Part shown: positions 24,686 to 34,054 of the stretch, in pieces | Position numbering within the stretch: position 1 is the first letter of the stretch | How the letters are laid out: each line of letters begins with the position of its first letter | Assembly (NCBI RefSeq): GCF_008123425.1 | Contig: NZ_VSSS01000087.1 | Span: 1-48,031, forward strand | Direction of reading: 5' to 3' | From: Bradyrhizobium rifense | GTDB lineage: Bacteria > Pseudomonadota > Alphaproteobacteria > Rhizobiales > Xanthobacteraceae | Length of the DNA: 48,031 nt | Notes under the pieces: model-generated | The model's database searches: none | Told to the model about the DNA's origin: nothing | Seen by the model: the letters and a program-made list of their open reading frames with translations, nothing else | Position numbers and translations under genes: made by a program

Positions 24686-25231
24686 CTAGATGGAGGAGCG
24701 GGCCTTGTCGAGCAGCGAGGGCTGCTGGAGCACCTCGTGCTTTTCGCCGACGCGGCGCTCCGGGCCCATATAGGCGGAGTTGGTGTTGCGGCGCCGGTCC
24801 GGGCCGAAATAGGTCTTGGTCTTGATGAAGGGCCGGGGACTGGCGACCACGTTGAGAATGCGCTGGTAGAGGCCCTTGGCCGAGATCGGCTTGGCCAGGA
24901 ATTCGGTGACGCCGGCATCGCGCGCGACTGTGACGCGGCGCTTCTCGGAATGGCCGGTCAGCATGATGATCGGTGCGTAGGGGTTGCCCTTGGAGTCCGG
25001 CTGCCGGATCATCTGCGCGAGCTCGAGCCCGTCGAAGATCGGCATCGCCCAATCGGTGATGACGATGTCGGGCACGTAGTGGCTGTACATTTCCAGCGCG
25101 GTGGCGCCGTCCTCGGCCTCGTAGACCTCTCGCGCGCCGAACGAATGCAGCAGCGTCCGCAGAATGCGGCGCATGTGCGGATTGTCGTCGCAGACGAGGA
25201 AGCGCAGCTTGTTGAAGTCGATGCGAAACAT
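24686..25231 (-). CDS. CheY-like response regulator with FGPDRRR tail
   Basis: A 181-residue receiver-domain protein without an output domain. Acidic pocket Asp 15/16, phospho-acceptor Asp 60 (IVITDWAMP), Thr 92 and Lys 114 (LAKPIS) are all present, so it should be phosphorylated. The C-terminal tail after about residue 135 holds two related motifs, FGPDRRR (142-148) and MGPERR (155-160), which are probably docking peptides. ATG 25231 is the conserved start, although its ribosome site is weak. Likely partner of the adjacent Hpt protein. Confidence 0.9.
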   Translation of the reverse strand: MFRIDFNKLRFLVCDDNPHMRRILRTLLHSFGAREVYEAEDGATALEMYSHYVPDIVITDWAMPIFDGLELAQMIRQPDSKGNPYAPIIMLTGHSEKRRVTVARDAGVTEFLAKPISAKGLYQRILNVVASPRPFIKTKTYFGPDRRRNTNSAYMGPERRVGEKHEVLQQPSLLDKARSSI

Positions 25232-25329
25232 GACGCCAAGGCCAAAGGGTCAACTTTCATTAACCATATCGCGCGGAGGGTTAACGAAGCGTTGCGAACG
25301 GGCGTCCGGCCTGCCCCCGGGCAGGGAGC

Positions 25330-26109
25330 TCAGTAGCCGAATTGCTCGCGCAGGATCCGTTCCTCCAGGCTGTGGCCGGGATCGAACAGCATGCGCATCG
25401 AGATGGTCTTGTCCGACAGGATCTCGACGCGCCGGACCCTGCGTACCTCCTCATGGTCGGCGACGGCTGCGACGGGCCTCTTGTCGTCTTCCAGCACCTC
25501 GATCACGACATAGGCGGTGTTGGGCAGCAGGGCCCCGCGCCAGCGCCGCGGCCGGAAGGCGCTGATCGGTGTCAGCGCCAGCAGCGCGGCGTTGATCGGC
25601 AGGATCGGCCCCTGGGCGGAGAGATTATAGGCGGTCGAGCCTGCCGGCGTCGCCACGATGATGCCGTCGGCGATCAGCTCGGGCATGCGCTCGCGCTCGT
25701 CGATCAGGATGCGCAGGCGCGCCGCCTGGGAGGTCTGGCGGAACAGATAGACCTCGTTGATGGCGTGATGCAGGTGGACGCGGTCATTGGTATCGGTCGC
25801 GCGCATCAGCAGTGGGTTGATCTCGGATTCATGCGCCGCCTCAAGCCGCGCGCGCAGATCGTGCGCCGAGTATTCGTTCATGAGGAAGCCGACCGTGCCG
25901 CGGTGCATGCCGTAGATCGGCTTTCCCGAGCGCATGTGCTGGTGCAGCGTCTGGAGCATCAGCCCGTCGCCGCCGAGCGCGACCACGACGTCGGCCTCGC
26001 CCGGATCGCAATTGCCGTATTGCGTGGTGAGCTGGTGGAAGGCGGCCTCTGCCTCGCTGCTCGGGCTGGCGACGAAGGCGATCCGGTCGTATCGCGATGG
26101 CTTGGTCAT
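25330..26109 (-). CDS. nadK: NAD kinase
   Basis: Phosphorylates NAD to NADP using ATP or polyphosphate. 259 residues with the family motifs in order: VVALGGDGLMLQ (GGDG nucleotide site), INEVYLFR (NE motif), ADGIIVATPAGSTAYNLSAQGPIL (diagnostic) and a C-terminal beta-sandwich. The start at 26109 (MTKPSRYDR) has TGGAAGCC upstream; a longer frame to 26280 lacks support. It is divergent from the carboxypeptidase gene with 234 bases between. Confidence 0.96.
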   Translation of the reverse strand: MTKPSRYDRIAFVASPSSEAEAAFHQLTTQYGNCDPGEADVVVALGGDGLMLQTLHQHMRSGKPIYGMHRGTVGFLMNEYSAHDLRARLEAAHESEINPLLMRATDTNDRVHLHHAINEVYLFRQTSQAARLRILIDERERMPELIADGIIVATPAGSTAYNLSAQGPILPINAALLALTPISAFRPRRWRGALLPNTAYVVIEVLEDDKRPVAAVADHEEVRRVRRVEILSDKTISMRMLFDPGHSLEERILREQFGY

Positions 26110-26343
26110 GGCTTCCAGGCAGGTGTCGCTGGCTTGAGAAAGAGTTCCGCCGAGGTCGTCTATACGACCTGGGCCTCTATTGTCGAGGATGCCGCCCGGC
26201 AAGGCAAACGGGTCGGTTGGGGACGGCAAAAGCCATGCAGATCGGCCCGGAAAGCCCTTCCGGGGCCCCCGATCCCCCAAACTGTCGCAATTGCCGGCTA
26301 CAGCTGCGGCCAGCGACCGACGGGCAGGTCAGGGAGAACAATC

Positions 26344-27918
26344 ATGATCATGAGCTTGCCGACGCTGCGCTACGCGGGGCTGGTGCTGGCGGTGTCTGCC
26401 TTCGCGTTCGCGGGGTTGGCGCCCGGAGACTCGGCGCGCGCGGACGATCCGCCGCAGCCGCGCAACGAGGCGGCGGCGCCCGTGGGACAGAAGGGCGGGC
26501 GCGGCGGCAATGCCGCGCAGGCCTCGCCATCGACCGCCGACCAGCATCGTCTGCCGGGCGACCAGACCACCAGGCAGACCCTCGATCTGCCGGGCCGAAC
26601 CCTCAACTTTGCCGCGACCGCCGGCTCCATCCGCATATTCGACGAGAAGGGGGAGCCGCTCGCCGACATCGCCACCACGTCTTATGAGCTCGACGGTGCC
26701 GATCGCGCCACGCGCCCGGTGACGTTCCTGTTCAACGGCGGGCCCGGCGCCTCGTCGGCGTGGCTCCAGTTCGGCGCGGCCGGGCCGTGGCGGCTGCCGC
26801 TCGACGGCGAGGGGCTGTCGCCGTCGGCCTCACCCGAGGTGAAGCCCAACGCGGAGACCTGGCTCGATTTCACCGATCTCGTCTTCATCGATCCCGTCGG
26901 CACCGGCTACAGCCGTGTCATCGCGAGCGGCGAGGATGCACGCAAGCGGTTCTATTCGGTCGATGGCGACGTCAATTCGATTGCGCTCGTCATCCGCCGC
27001 TGGCTCGAGAAGCACAACCGCCTAACCTCGCCGAAATATGTCGCGGGCGAGAGCTATGGCGGCATTCGCGGGCCGAAGGTCGTGCGCCAGTTGCAGATTC
27101 AGCACGGCGTCGGCGTCAAAGGATTGATCCTGGTGTCGCCGCTGCTGGATTTCCGCGAGTTCACGGGCACGAGCCTCCTGCAATATGTCGCGACCTTGCC
27201 GAGCTACGTGGCAGTCGCGCGCGAAGCCAGAGGGCCGGTCAAGCGCGCCGATCTCGCTGACGTCGAGACCTACGCCCGCGGCGAATTTTTAGCCGATCTC
27301 GTCAAGGGCGAGGCGGACAAGGAGGCCACCAATCGCCTGGCCGACAAGGTCGCCGAGCTCACCGGCATTGATCAAGCTGTGAGCCGCAGCCTTGCCGGGC
27401 GCTTCGACGTCGGCGAATTCCGCCGCGCGCTCGACCGCAAGAACGGCATGGTGACCGGGCGTTACGACGCCTCCGTGCGCGGCCTCGATCCCTATCCGGA
27501 TTCGAGCAGTTCGCGCTTCGGCGATCCCTCGGGCGATGCGCTCCAGGCGCCGCTGACGAGTGCCGCTGTCGATGTGCTCACGCGAAAACTGAACTGGCGG
27601 CCCGACGGCTCCTATGAAGTCCTCAACGGCGCCGTCGAGCGCAACTGGGACTTTGGTGGCGGCATCAACCCGCCGCAATCGCTGTCGGAGCTGCGCCAGA
27701 TCCTTGCGACCGATGCGAAGCTGAACGTGCTGGTCGCGCACGGCCTGTTCGATCTCGCCACGCCCTATTTCGGCACGAAGCGGGCGCTCGATCAGCTGCC
27801 GGCCTTCGTAACGTCGCGGGTGAAGTTCGTCGTCTATCCCGGCGGCCACATGTTCTATTCGCGCGATGGCTCGCGGCAGGCGCTGCGTGGTGAGGTCGAG
27901 GGATTGATCAGGGAGTAG
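26344..27918 (+). CDS. Secreted S10 family serine carboxypeptidase
   Basis: A 524-residue periplasmic or secreted carboxypeptidase of MEROPS family S10. After a signal peptide (FAFAGLAPGDSARA) and a Gly/Ala/Gln-rich linker comes the alpha/beta-hydrolase domain: oxyanion FLFNGGPGASSAWL, nucleophile Ser 237 in GESYGG, Asp 470 in HGLFDLATP and His 502 in GGHMFY. All three catalytic residues are intact. AGGGAG lies 7 bases before ATG 26344. S10 enzymes are mostly eukaryotic but widespread in rhizobia; substrate unknown. Confidence 0.92.
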   Translation: MIMSLPTLRYAGLVLAVSAFAFAGLAPGDSARADDPPQPRNEAAAPVGQKGGRGGNAAQASPSTADQHRLPGDQTTRQTLDLPGRTLNFAATAGSIRIFDEKGEPLADIATTSYELDGADRATRPVTFLFNGGPGASSAWLQFGAAGPWRLPLDGEGLSPSASPEVKPNAETWLDFTDLVFIDPVGTGYSRVIASGEDARKRFYSVDGDVNSIALVIRRWLEKHNRLTSPKYVAGESYGGIRGPKVVRQLQIQHGVGVKGLILVSPLLDFREFTGTSLLQYVATLPSYVAVAREARGPVKRADLADVETYARGEFLADLVKGEADKEATNRLADKVAELTGIDQAVSRSLAGRFDVGEFRRALDRKNGMVTGRYDASVRGLDPYPDSSSSRFGDPSGDALQAPLTSAAVDVLTRKLNWRPDGSYEVLNGAVERNWDFGGGINPPQSLSELRQILATDAKLNVLVAHGLFDLATPYFGTKRALDQLPAFVTSRVKFVVYPGGHMFYSRDGSRQALRGEVEGLIRE

Positions 27919-27958
27919 GGGATCGGCGAGGCATGCTTCATTGCATGGCGAGTGGATC

Positions 27959-28903
27959 CTATCGTTCTCCACGCCGGAACGGTTGCATCAGCGCCTGCGG
28001 GACCCGCGCACGCCGCGCCATCACAAGCAGGGCGACGATCGACATCACGTAGGGAAGCATCAGGAAAAGCTGATACGGCACAGCCTTGCCAACGATATGC
28101 TGGAGGCGGAGCTGATAGGCGTCGAAGAGTGCAAACAGCAGCGCGCCGAGAAGCGCCCGTGTCGGGCGCCATGATGCGAAGACGACGAGTGCGATGCAGA
28201 CCCAGCCACGTCCCTGGACCATTGTCGGGAAGAAGCTGTTGAAGGCCGACAGGGTGAGAAACGCACCGCCCAGGCCCATGAGGGCGCTGCCGAACGCGAT
28301 CGCACCGACCCTGATGGCGATCGGATCAAGCCCTTGGGCCTCGGCCGCATGCGGATTCTCTCCCACGATCCTGATGGCTAGCCCCAATGGCGTGGCGCCC
28401 AGCAGGTAACCGAGCAACAGGGCGAGCAGAATCGCGACGTAGGTGGGAGCCGTCTGGTGGAACAGCGCCTCGCCGAGAAACGGAAAGTTCGAGAGCAGCG
28501 GGATCTGGAGGACCTGGAATGGCACGATTGTCGGTGGCGAACCGGACACGGGGATCGCGAGACGGAAGATGAAATAGGCCAGGCTCGACGCGAACAGCGT
28601 GATGCCGAGGCCTGCGACATGTTGGGAGACACCGAGCGGGACGGTGAGAAGCGCATGCAGCAGACCGAACGCAGCCCCAGCGAGTGCCGCGGCGAGCAAA
28701 CCGAGCCAGAGATCGCCGCCATGATAGACGGTCAGCCAGCCGACCATGGCGCCGAATGTCATGATACCCTCGATGCCGAGGTTGAGAACACCCGACCGTT
28801 CGCAGAGCAGCGCGCCGAGCGTGCCGAAGATGAGCGGCGTTGCGATGCGAAGCATGGCTGCCCAGAGGCCAGCGGATGCGAAAAGGTCCAGTGCGGCGGT
28901 CAA
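27959..28903 (-). CDS. ABC transporter permease, BMP/nucleoside type
   Basis: A 314-residue inner-membrane permease of the branched RbsC/NupQ-like family. About eight to nine helices; the coupling region is seen in LLCERSGVLNLGIEGIMTFG, a hallmark of BMP-type nucleoside importers. Last gene of a five-gene operon; its start overlaps the upstream permease stop by 4 bases (ATGA). It forms a heterodimer channel with that permease. Confidence 0.9.
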   Translation of the reverse strand: MTAALDLFASAGLWAAMLRIATPLIFGTLGALLCERSGVLNLGIEGIMTFGAMVGWLTVYHGGDLWLGLLAAALAGAAFGLLHALLTVPLGVSQHVAGLGITLFASSLAYFIFRLAIPVSGSPPTIVPFQVLQIPLLSNFPFLGEALFHQTAPTYVAILLALLLGYLLGATPLGLAIRIVGENPHAAEAQGLDPIAIRVGAIAFGSALMGLGGAFLTLSAFNSFFPTMVQGRGWVCIALVVFASWRPTRALLGALLFALFDAYQLRLQHIVGKAVPYQLFLMLPYVMSIVALLVMARRARVPQALMQPFRRGER

Positions 28904-29952
28904 CGGCGGATCCTGTAATTGGTCAGGACCAGCGCCACCAGCACGGCCAGCAGCGACAAGGCCACGATGACATCGGCAATGAAGCTCGGCACGCCGAGCC
29001 CGCGGCTCATCCCATCCGACCCGACGAATATTGTGGCGACGAAAATGGCCGTGACCACGACGCCGATCGGGTTCAGGCCTGCGAGCATTGCGACGATGAT
29101 ACCAGTGTAGCCAAAACCGGGCGACAGGTCGGTCGTGACATATCCTTTCACGCCGAGAACCTCGATCGCACCGGCAAGGCCGGCGAGGCCGCCTGAGATG
29201 CAGGCGACCTTTACGAGCAGACGATTGACCTTGATGCCGGCGAAGGTGGTCGCCGCGGGGTTGAGGCCTGCGGCGCGAGTCTCGAGGCCGAACACTGTTC
29301 GCTCCTGGACAAGCCAGATCAGGAGGGCGAGGCCGATAGCGATGAGAAATCCGATATGAAGCCTGGAGCGCGAAACGAGCTTGGGAAGAAATGCATCACC
29401 AACGATCGGTACCGACTGGGGCCAGCCGAAGGCCATGGGGTCCTTCAGCGGGCCGTCGATCATCATCGACACCGTCAAAATCGTGATGAAGTTCAACAGA
29501 AGCGTGGTGACCACTTCGTCGACTCCGAACCGCAGTCGCAGCCCGAGCGGGGCGAGCATCAATATCGCGCCGGCCGCGGCGCCCGCGACCATCAGGATCG
29601 GAATCAGTGCTGCGCCGGGCAGTTGTAGCCCATGTTGCGAGCCCAGCATCGCCGCGACAAGCGCTCCGGAATAGAACTGGCCTTCGGCACCGATATTCCA
29701 CAGACGCGTCCGGAAGGCGACGGCCACCGCGAGGCCGGTGAGGATCAATGGTGTCGCCCGCGTGAGCGTTTCGGTGATCGAGGATTTTGAACCAAATGCG
29801 CTGATCAGGATGCGCCGGTAGGCCTCCAGGACCGGCGCGCCGGTCATCGCAATGAGAATGCCGGCGAGCAACAGCGCGACCAGAACGGCGCCGAACGGAG
29901 CCGCAACGGCGAGCGTCACTGGAACACTGGCGCGTCGTTCGAGCCGCATCAA
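28900..29952 (-). CDS. ABC transporter permease, BMP/nucleoside type
   Basis: A 350-residue inner-membrane permease of the NupP/YufP-like family, the larger half of the channel. The diagnostic segment AFRTRLWNIGAEGQFYSGAL is present, followed by several helices and a GFGYTGIIVAMLAGLNPIGV block. Start and stop overlap both neighbours by 4 bases, so ATPase and two permeases are translationally coupled. Confidence 0.9.
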   Translation of the reverse strand: MMRLERRASVPVTLAVAAPFGAVLVALLLAGILIAMTGAPVLEAYRRILISAFGSKSSITETLTRATPLILTGLAVAVAFRTRLWNIGAEGQFYSGALVAAMLGSQHGLQLPGAALIPILMVAGAAAGAILMLAPLGLRLRFGVDEVVTTLLLNFITILTVSMMIDGPLKDPMAFGWPQSVPIVGDAFLPKLVSRSRLHIGFLIAIGLALLIWLVQERTVFGLETRAAGLNPAATTFAGIKVNRLLVKVACISGGLAGLAGAIEVLGVKGYVTTDLSPGFGYTGIIVAMLAGLNPIGVVVTAIFVATIFVGSDGMSRGLGVPSFIADVIVALSLLAVLVALVLTNYRIRR

Positions 29953-31457
29953 GCCATCTCGCTCCAGGCGCCAGCCATCATCAGGCCGAGCCGGCGCGGT
30001 TCTGCATCCTCGATCGGGATCGACGGCGAGAGACGGCCGTTAGCGATCGCCTGGACCCGATCGGCCAGTTGCAAAATCTCGTCGAGATCCTCCGAGATGA
30101 GAAGGACCCCGGCGCCGGCGCGACGTGCGGCGAGGATTTCGGCGTGGACGGCTGCAACCGCGCCTTCGTCGAGCCCCCGTGTCGGCTGGGCCGCAACCAG
30201 AATACGCGGTGAGGTCAGAAGGTTTCGTCCGAGAATGAGCTTCTGCATATTGCCGCCTGACAGCAGGCGGATCGGTGTGTCGGGCACGCCGCCGCGGACA
30301 TCGAACCGCTCGATGATGGTTTTCGCAAAGGCGCGCGCACCTGATCGGCGAACCAGGCCGAAGGCTGAAAAGCGCCGCTCGCCGATCCGCTCCAGCACGG
30401 AATTTTCCCACAGCGTCATGTCGCTGACTGTGCCATCGACATTCCGGTCCTCGGGAATGCGGGCAACACCGCATGCAACGAACGAGGCCGGCGTCGGCTC
30501 CGTAACGGTTGCTCCAAGAAGCTCGAAGCTGCCCGCGGTCGGCTTGACGAGGCCTCCGAGAAGCCGCCCGAGCGTCGACTGTCCGTTGCCCGACACGCCG
30601 ATGATGCCGAGCGTCTCGCCGGCGCGCAATTCGAAGGAAATATCCGAAAGCGGCCTGAAGCCAGCGACACAGACATTTTCAGCTCGCATGACCAGCGCGC
30701 CGGGTTGTTGTGCCTCTCGGGCGGGCCGCGTGACGGGCCGCCCCACCATCAGCTCGGCAAGTTCGTTCTTGTTGGTGTTCGCCGTGATGCGTTCGGCCGT
30801 GACCTTGCCGCCGCGCAACACGACGATCCGATCGGCGGCGGCAAGAATTTCATGCAGCTTGTGCGAGATGAAAATGAGCGAAAGGCCCTTCGCAGCCATG
30901 ACACGCAGCGTATCGAACAGCTTCTCGGCCTCCTGCGGCGTCAGCACGGCGGTCGGTTCGTCAAGGATCAGGATGCGGGCGTCGCGATAAAGCGCCTTGA
31001 GAATCTCCACCCGCTGTCGCTCCCCGACGGAGAGATCGCCCACCCGGGCGTCGGGGTCGATCGCAAGGCCGAAACGCCTGGCGATCTCCGTGAGCTTGAC
31101 GCGCGCGCGCCGCCAGTCACCTCGAAGCCGACCGATGCTCTCTGTGCCCGCAACGATGTTTTCCAGCACGGTCAGATTTGCCGCGAGTGCAAAGTGCTGA
31201 TGGACCATGCCGATACCGGCGTCGATTGCTGCACGAGGGCGCCCGGGTTGCAGCTCGCGGCCGAAAGCGACGACGCGACCTGCATCCGCTGCGTAGTGAC
31301 CGAACAAAATGTTCATCAACGTCGTCTTGCCGGCGCCATTCTCCCCGAGCAAAGCCAGCAATTCACCCCGCCGCAAGTTCAGCGTGACATCGTCGTTCGC
31401 GATGAGCGAACCGAACCGCTTGGTGATCCCCTCCAGGCTGAGGACGATATCGTTCAT
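29949..31457 (-). CDS. ABC transporter double ATPase, BMP/nucleoside type
   Basis: A 502-residue ATPase with two nucleotide-binding domains fused, as in NupO/RbsA. The first is complete: Walker A GENGAGKTT, signature LSVGERQRVE, Walker B ILILDEPT. The second is of the usual degenerate form: GVSGNGQST in place of Walker A (Gln for Lys), LSGGNMQKL, and AAQPTRGLD. The start is set at 31457 (MNDIVLSLEG) by overlap with the amidase stop (ATGA); a frame from 31493 would run into the amidase. Confidence 0.93.
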   Translation of the reverse strand: MNDIVLSLEGITKRFGSLIANDDVTLNLRRGELLALLGENGAGKTTLMNILFGHYAADAGRVVAFGRELQPGRPRAAIDAGIGMVHQHFALAANLTVLENIVAGTESIGRLRGDWRRARVKLTEIARRFGLAIDPDARVGDLSVGERQRVEILKALYRDARILILDEPTAVLTPQEAEKLFDTLRVMAAKGLSLIFISHKLHEILAAADRIVVLRGGKVTAERITANTNKNELAELMVGRPVTRPAREAQQPGALVMRAENVCVAGFRPLSDISFELRAGETLGIIGVSGNGQSTLGRLLGGLVKPTAGSFELLGATVTEPTPASFVACGVARIPEDRNVDGTVSDMTLWENSVLERIGERRFSAFGLVRRSGARAFAKTIIERFDVRGGVPDTPIRLLSGGNMQKLILGRNLLTSPRILVAAQPTRGLDEGAVAAVHAEILAARRAGAGVLLISEDLDEILQLADRVQAIANGRLSPSIPIEDAEPRRLGLMMAGAWSEMA

Positions 31458-32896
31458 CGCGGCAACCCGGCGATCGGCGCGGCGAAATGCCACGGCACGG
31501 CCCTTTGCAGCTGACGCGCAAGGCGCAGGAGCAAGCCATCGGCTGCGATGGGGCCGATCAATTGCACGGACAGGGGAAGGCCCCGGTCGTCAATCCCGTG
31601 TGGGATCGACAGCGCCGGTGTGCCACCCACATTTGAAATCATCGCGTAGGGAGCGAAATCCGTCATTCGCCGCCAGTGCAGGTCGACATCGCCGTGGTCC
31701 ATGGGAAAGGACCCAATGAGCGGCGGCGGTCCGCTCAACATGGGTGTGATGATCACATCGACCTCATCAAACAGCCGCCAAAGAGCGTGCGCGACACGGA
31801 CGGCGGTGAGCTCGGTATCCTGAAGTTCGCGTGCGGTGATGGCAAGTCCACGCTGCACGACGGCGGCGGTCAGCAACTCCACGGCGGAGACGTCGTCAAG
31901 TGTCCGTGCCAGATTGACCGAGATGATCCTGTCAAAAACCAGAGCGGCGTCGCGAGCGAGAGGATTGAGAATTTCGGGACCAATATTTCTGATCGTATGG
32001 CCGGCTCCCGCCAGCACGGACCCTGCATGACGCACGGCTTCGCGATAGCTGGGCTGGATCGGTGTGCCTTCGCTGACCTCGGAGCAGAGCCCGATACGCA
32101 GGCCGCTGGGAGGGATGTCGAGGCGATCGGCCAGCGGCTTGCCAAGGTCGGGATCGGGGTAGGGACCGGCGGCCGCTCCACTACAGCAATCGAGGGCGAC
32201 CGCAGTGTCGCGGAGGGTGCGGCTGACGACGAGCTCGGAGGCGAGACCGCCGATGTGGTTTTGGAAGCTCGGTCCTCCGGGGACAGCACCACGACTCGGC
32301 TTCAGCCCGACGAGACCGCAACAGGCCGCCGGAACACGAATCGAACCGCCGGCGTCCGTGGCGTGCGCCAGTGCCACCACGCCCGCGGCCACGGCGGCCG
32401 CGGCACCTCCGGACGATCCGCCGGGCGTCCGAGACGGATCGAGAGGATGGCGCGCGATCGGTCCCAGAGCCGGCTCGCTGCTCAGCGACAGTCCGAACTC
32501 TGGAACAGTGGTAAGGCCGAACGGAACAAGTCCGGACTTACGGAAGCGCTGCGCAAGCTCGTCATCGCTGCCGGCGGGCACTGGTTTGAGCGAGCGCGAG
32601 CCACAGACGACGGGAAGGCCCTTGGCCGCCGCGCCGAGGTCCTTCATCAGGAAAGGGACGCCCCAAAAAGGACCGCCATCTTCTTGCGCGAGCGGTCCAC
32701 GGCGTGCGTCGATCGCTGCGGCCTGCTGCTGACCAATGTCCTCAGCGAGGTGGCTGATTGCGCCCAACTCGCCAACGGCGCTTGCGCGCTCGAGGGCTGC
32801 TTCCAGGACTTCGCGGCTGGTCGTTCGTCCAGCACGAATGGCTGCACCGAGGGTCACACCATCCTGGGGATCGGGTGCGTCTGTCAAAATGCACAT
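31454..32896 (-). CDS. Amidase signature family hydrolase
   Basis: An approximately 480-residue cytoplasmic amidase. The Ser-cisSer-Lys triad is visible: Lys in FLMKDLGAAAKG, the cis-Ser in RTPGGSSGGAAAAVAAG and the nucleophile Ser in DAGGSIRVPAACCGLVGLKP. It lies between the BMP receptor gene (45 bases upstream) and the ATPase (4-base overlap), so it is probably the enzyme that acts on the imported compound. The start is uncertain: ATG 32896 has GGGG too close, and TTG 32929 has AGGAG immediately adjacent; translation may be coupled to the upstream gene. Confidence 0.9.
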   Translation of the reverse strand: MCILTDAPDPQDGVTLGAAIRAGRTTSREVLEAALERASAVGELGAISHLAEDIGQQQAAAIDARRGPLAQEDGGPFWGVPFLMKDLGAAAKGLPVVCGSRSLKPVPAGSDDELAQRFRKSGLVPFGLTTVPEFGLSLSSEPALGPIARHPLDPSRTPGGSSGGAAAAVAAGVVALAHATDAGGSIRVPAACCGLVGLKPSRGAVPGGPSFQNHIGGLASELVVSRTLRDTAVALDCCSGAAAGPYPDPDLGKPLADRLDIPPSGLRIGLCSEVSEGTPIQPSYREAVRHAGSVLAGAGHTIRNIGPEILNPLARDAALVFDRIISVNLARTLDDVSAVELLTAAVVQRGLAITARELQDTELTAVRVAHALWRLFDEVDVIITPMLSGPPPLIGSFPMDHGDVDLHWRRMTDFAPYAMISNVGGTPALSIPHGIDDRGLPLSVQLIGPIAADGLLLRLARQLQRAVPWHFAAPIAGLPR

Positions 32897-32941
32897 CCCC
32901 GAAGGACTGGGAGAAACGGTGCCAGTCAACTCCTCAAGAAA

Positions 32942-33922
32942 CTAGGTTGGTTCTTTGGGGTCGACAGGAACGGTGAAGCTGCCGGATTTGATCGCGTCCC
33001 GCTTGGCTTCCATTGCGGCGATCGATTCCGGAGCGACCAGGGTCTTGCTGAACACGACGTCGTTGCCTCCCGCCTTCATAAAGCTGAAGGAGGAGTAGTC
33101 CTTGCCCGCCTTGGCGCCGGCTTTCGCGTCAGCGATTGCCGCGTCGAGAATGGGACGGAAGTACCACATCGCGTTGGCAAACACCGTGTCCGGGTAGCGT
33201 GGCGTGTAATCCAGCAGCGAACCTATCGACTTGATCTTCTTCTCCTTGGCCGCGTCGGCCGTACCGATGCGCTCGCCAAAGAGGACGTCCGCCCCGGCGT
33301 CGATTTGCGCGAGGCCGGATTCGCGCGCCTTGGGAGGATCGAAGAAAGTGCCGATGAACCCGATCAAGAATTTGGCGTCGGGCCGGATTTCCTTCACGCC
33401 CGATCGAAACGCGTTGATCAGGATGTTGACTTCCGGAATCGGGATCGCACCGACCGTGCCGAAGGTGCCGCTCTTGGAAAGAGGTGCGGCGAGCATGCCG
33501 GCGAGATAGGCCGCCTCATGGTTCCATGTGCCGAAGGTGCCGAAATTGTCTCCTGACGGCTTGCCGCTCGATCCCATCAGGAACGCGGTTTGCGGATAGT
33601 CGGCGGCCAATTGGCGCGCCTGAGCCTCGACCGCATAGGATTCCCCGACGATCAGCTTGTGGCCCTGTTCGGCATACTCACGCATGGCGCGTGGATAGTC
33701 AGTGCCAGACACGCCTTCCGAAAACACATACTCAATGACGCCGTCCTTGGCGGCGGATTGCAGCGCTTCGTGCAGTCGTGAATTCCAGGCATTTTCGACG
33801 GGCGAGGCATGGATGCCGGCGACCTTGAGTTTCTCGGCGGCAAATGCGCGCGGCGCTGCGAGCGCAAGGCCGCCTGCTGCTGAACCCGTAAGGAATTTGC
33901 GACGTGACACTGAGAACATCAT
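32942..33922 (-). CDS. BMP family ABC substrate-binding protein
   Basis: A 326-residue periplasmic receptor of the BMP/PnrA family (nucleoside-type ligands). A Tat-like signal (SRRKFLTGSAAGGLALAAPR) suggests it is exported folded. Mature motifs: VAGIHASPVENAWN, EYVFSEGVSGTDYP, GTFGTWNHEAAYLAGMLAA and LFGERIGTADAAKEKK. First gene of the operon. ATG ATG at 33922/33919 give two near-equal starts. A TTGACA box 62-67 bases upstream is the likely promoter. Confidence 0.9.
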   Translation of the reverse strand: MMFSVSRRKFLTGSAAGGLALAAPRAFAAEKLKVAGIHASPVENAWNSRLHEALQSAAKDGVIEYVFSEGVSGTDYPRAMREYAEQGHKLIVGESYAVEAQARQLAADYPQTAFLMGSSGKPSGDNFGTFGTWNHEAAYLAGMLAAPLSKSGTFGTVGAIPIPEVNILINAFRSGVKEIRPDAKFLIGFIGTFFDPPKARESGLAQIDAGADVLFGERIGTADAAKEKKIKSIGSLLDYTPRYPDTVFANAMWYFRPILDAAIADAKAGAKAGKDYSSFSFMKAGGNDVVFSKTLVAPESIAAMEAKRDAIKSGSFTVPVDPKEPT

Positions 33923-33960
33923 CTTCAACCATCCACGACAATCGCTTGCGATCTTCAAGG

Positions 33961-33989
33961 AGAGTTGAAGTCGGAGGAAAATTTGTCAA
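33961..33989 (-). promoter_or_regulatory. Probable promoter of the BMP operon
   Basis: On the minus strand, a perfect TTGACA (33989-33984) is followed after 17 bases by AACTCT (33966-33961), a poor -10. A strong -35 with a weak -10 is common in alphaproteobacteria and can mean activator dependence. It lies 40 bases before the BMP start. Confidence 0.4.
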
Positions 33990-34054
33990 GCCCACAGAAT
34001 GGGCGCAATGTGCCCTGGCCGAGAGTGTTGGGTCTGCGCCCAGACGCGTAGTCG

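Noticed and set aside
31676..33556. Plus-strand frame of 626 codons
   Set aside because: Antisense to the amidase and BMP genes, both of which have intact motifs.
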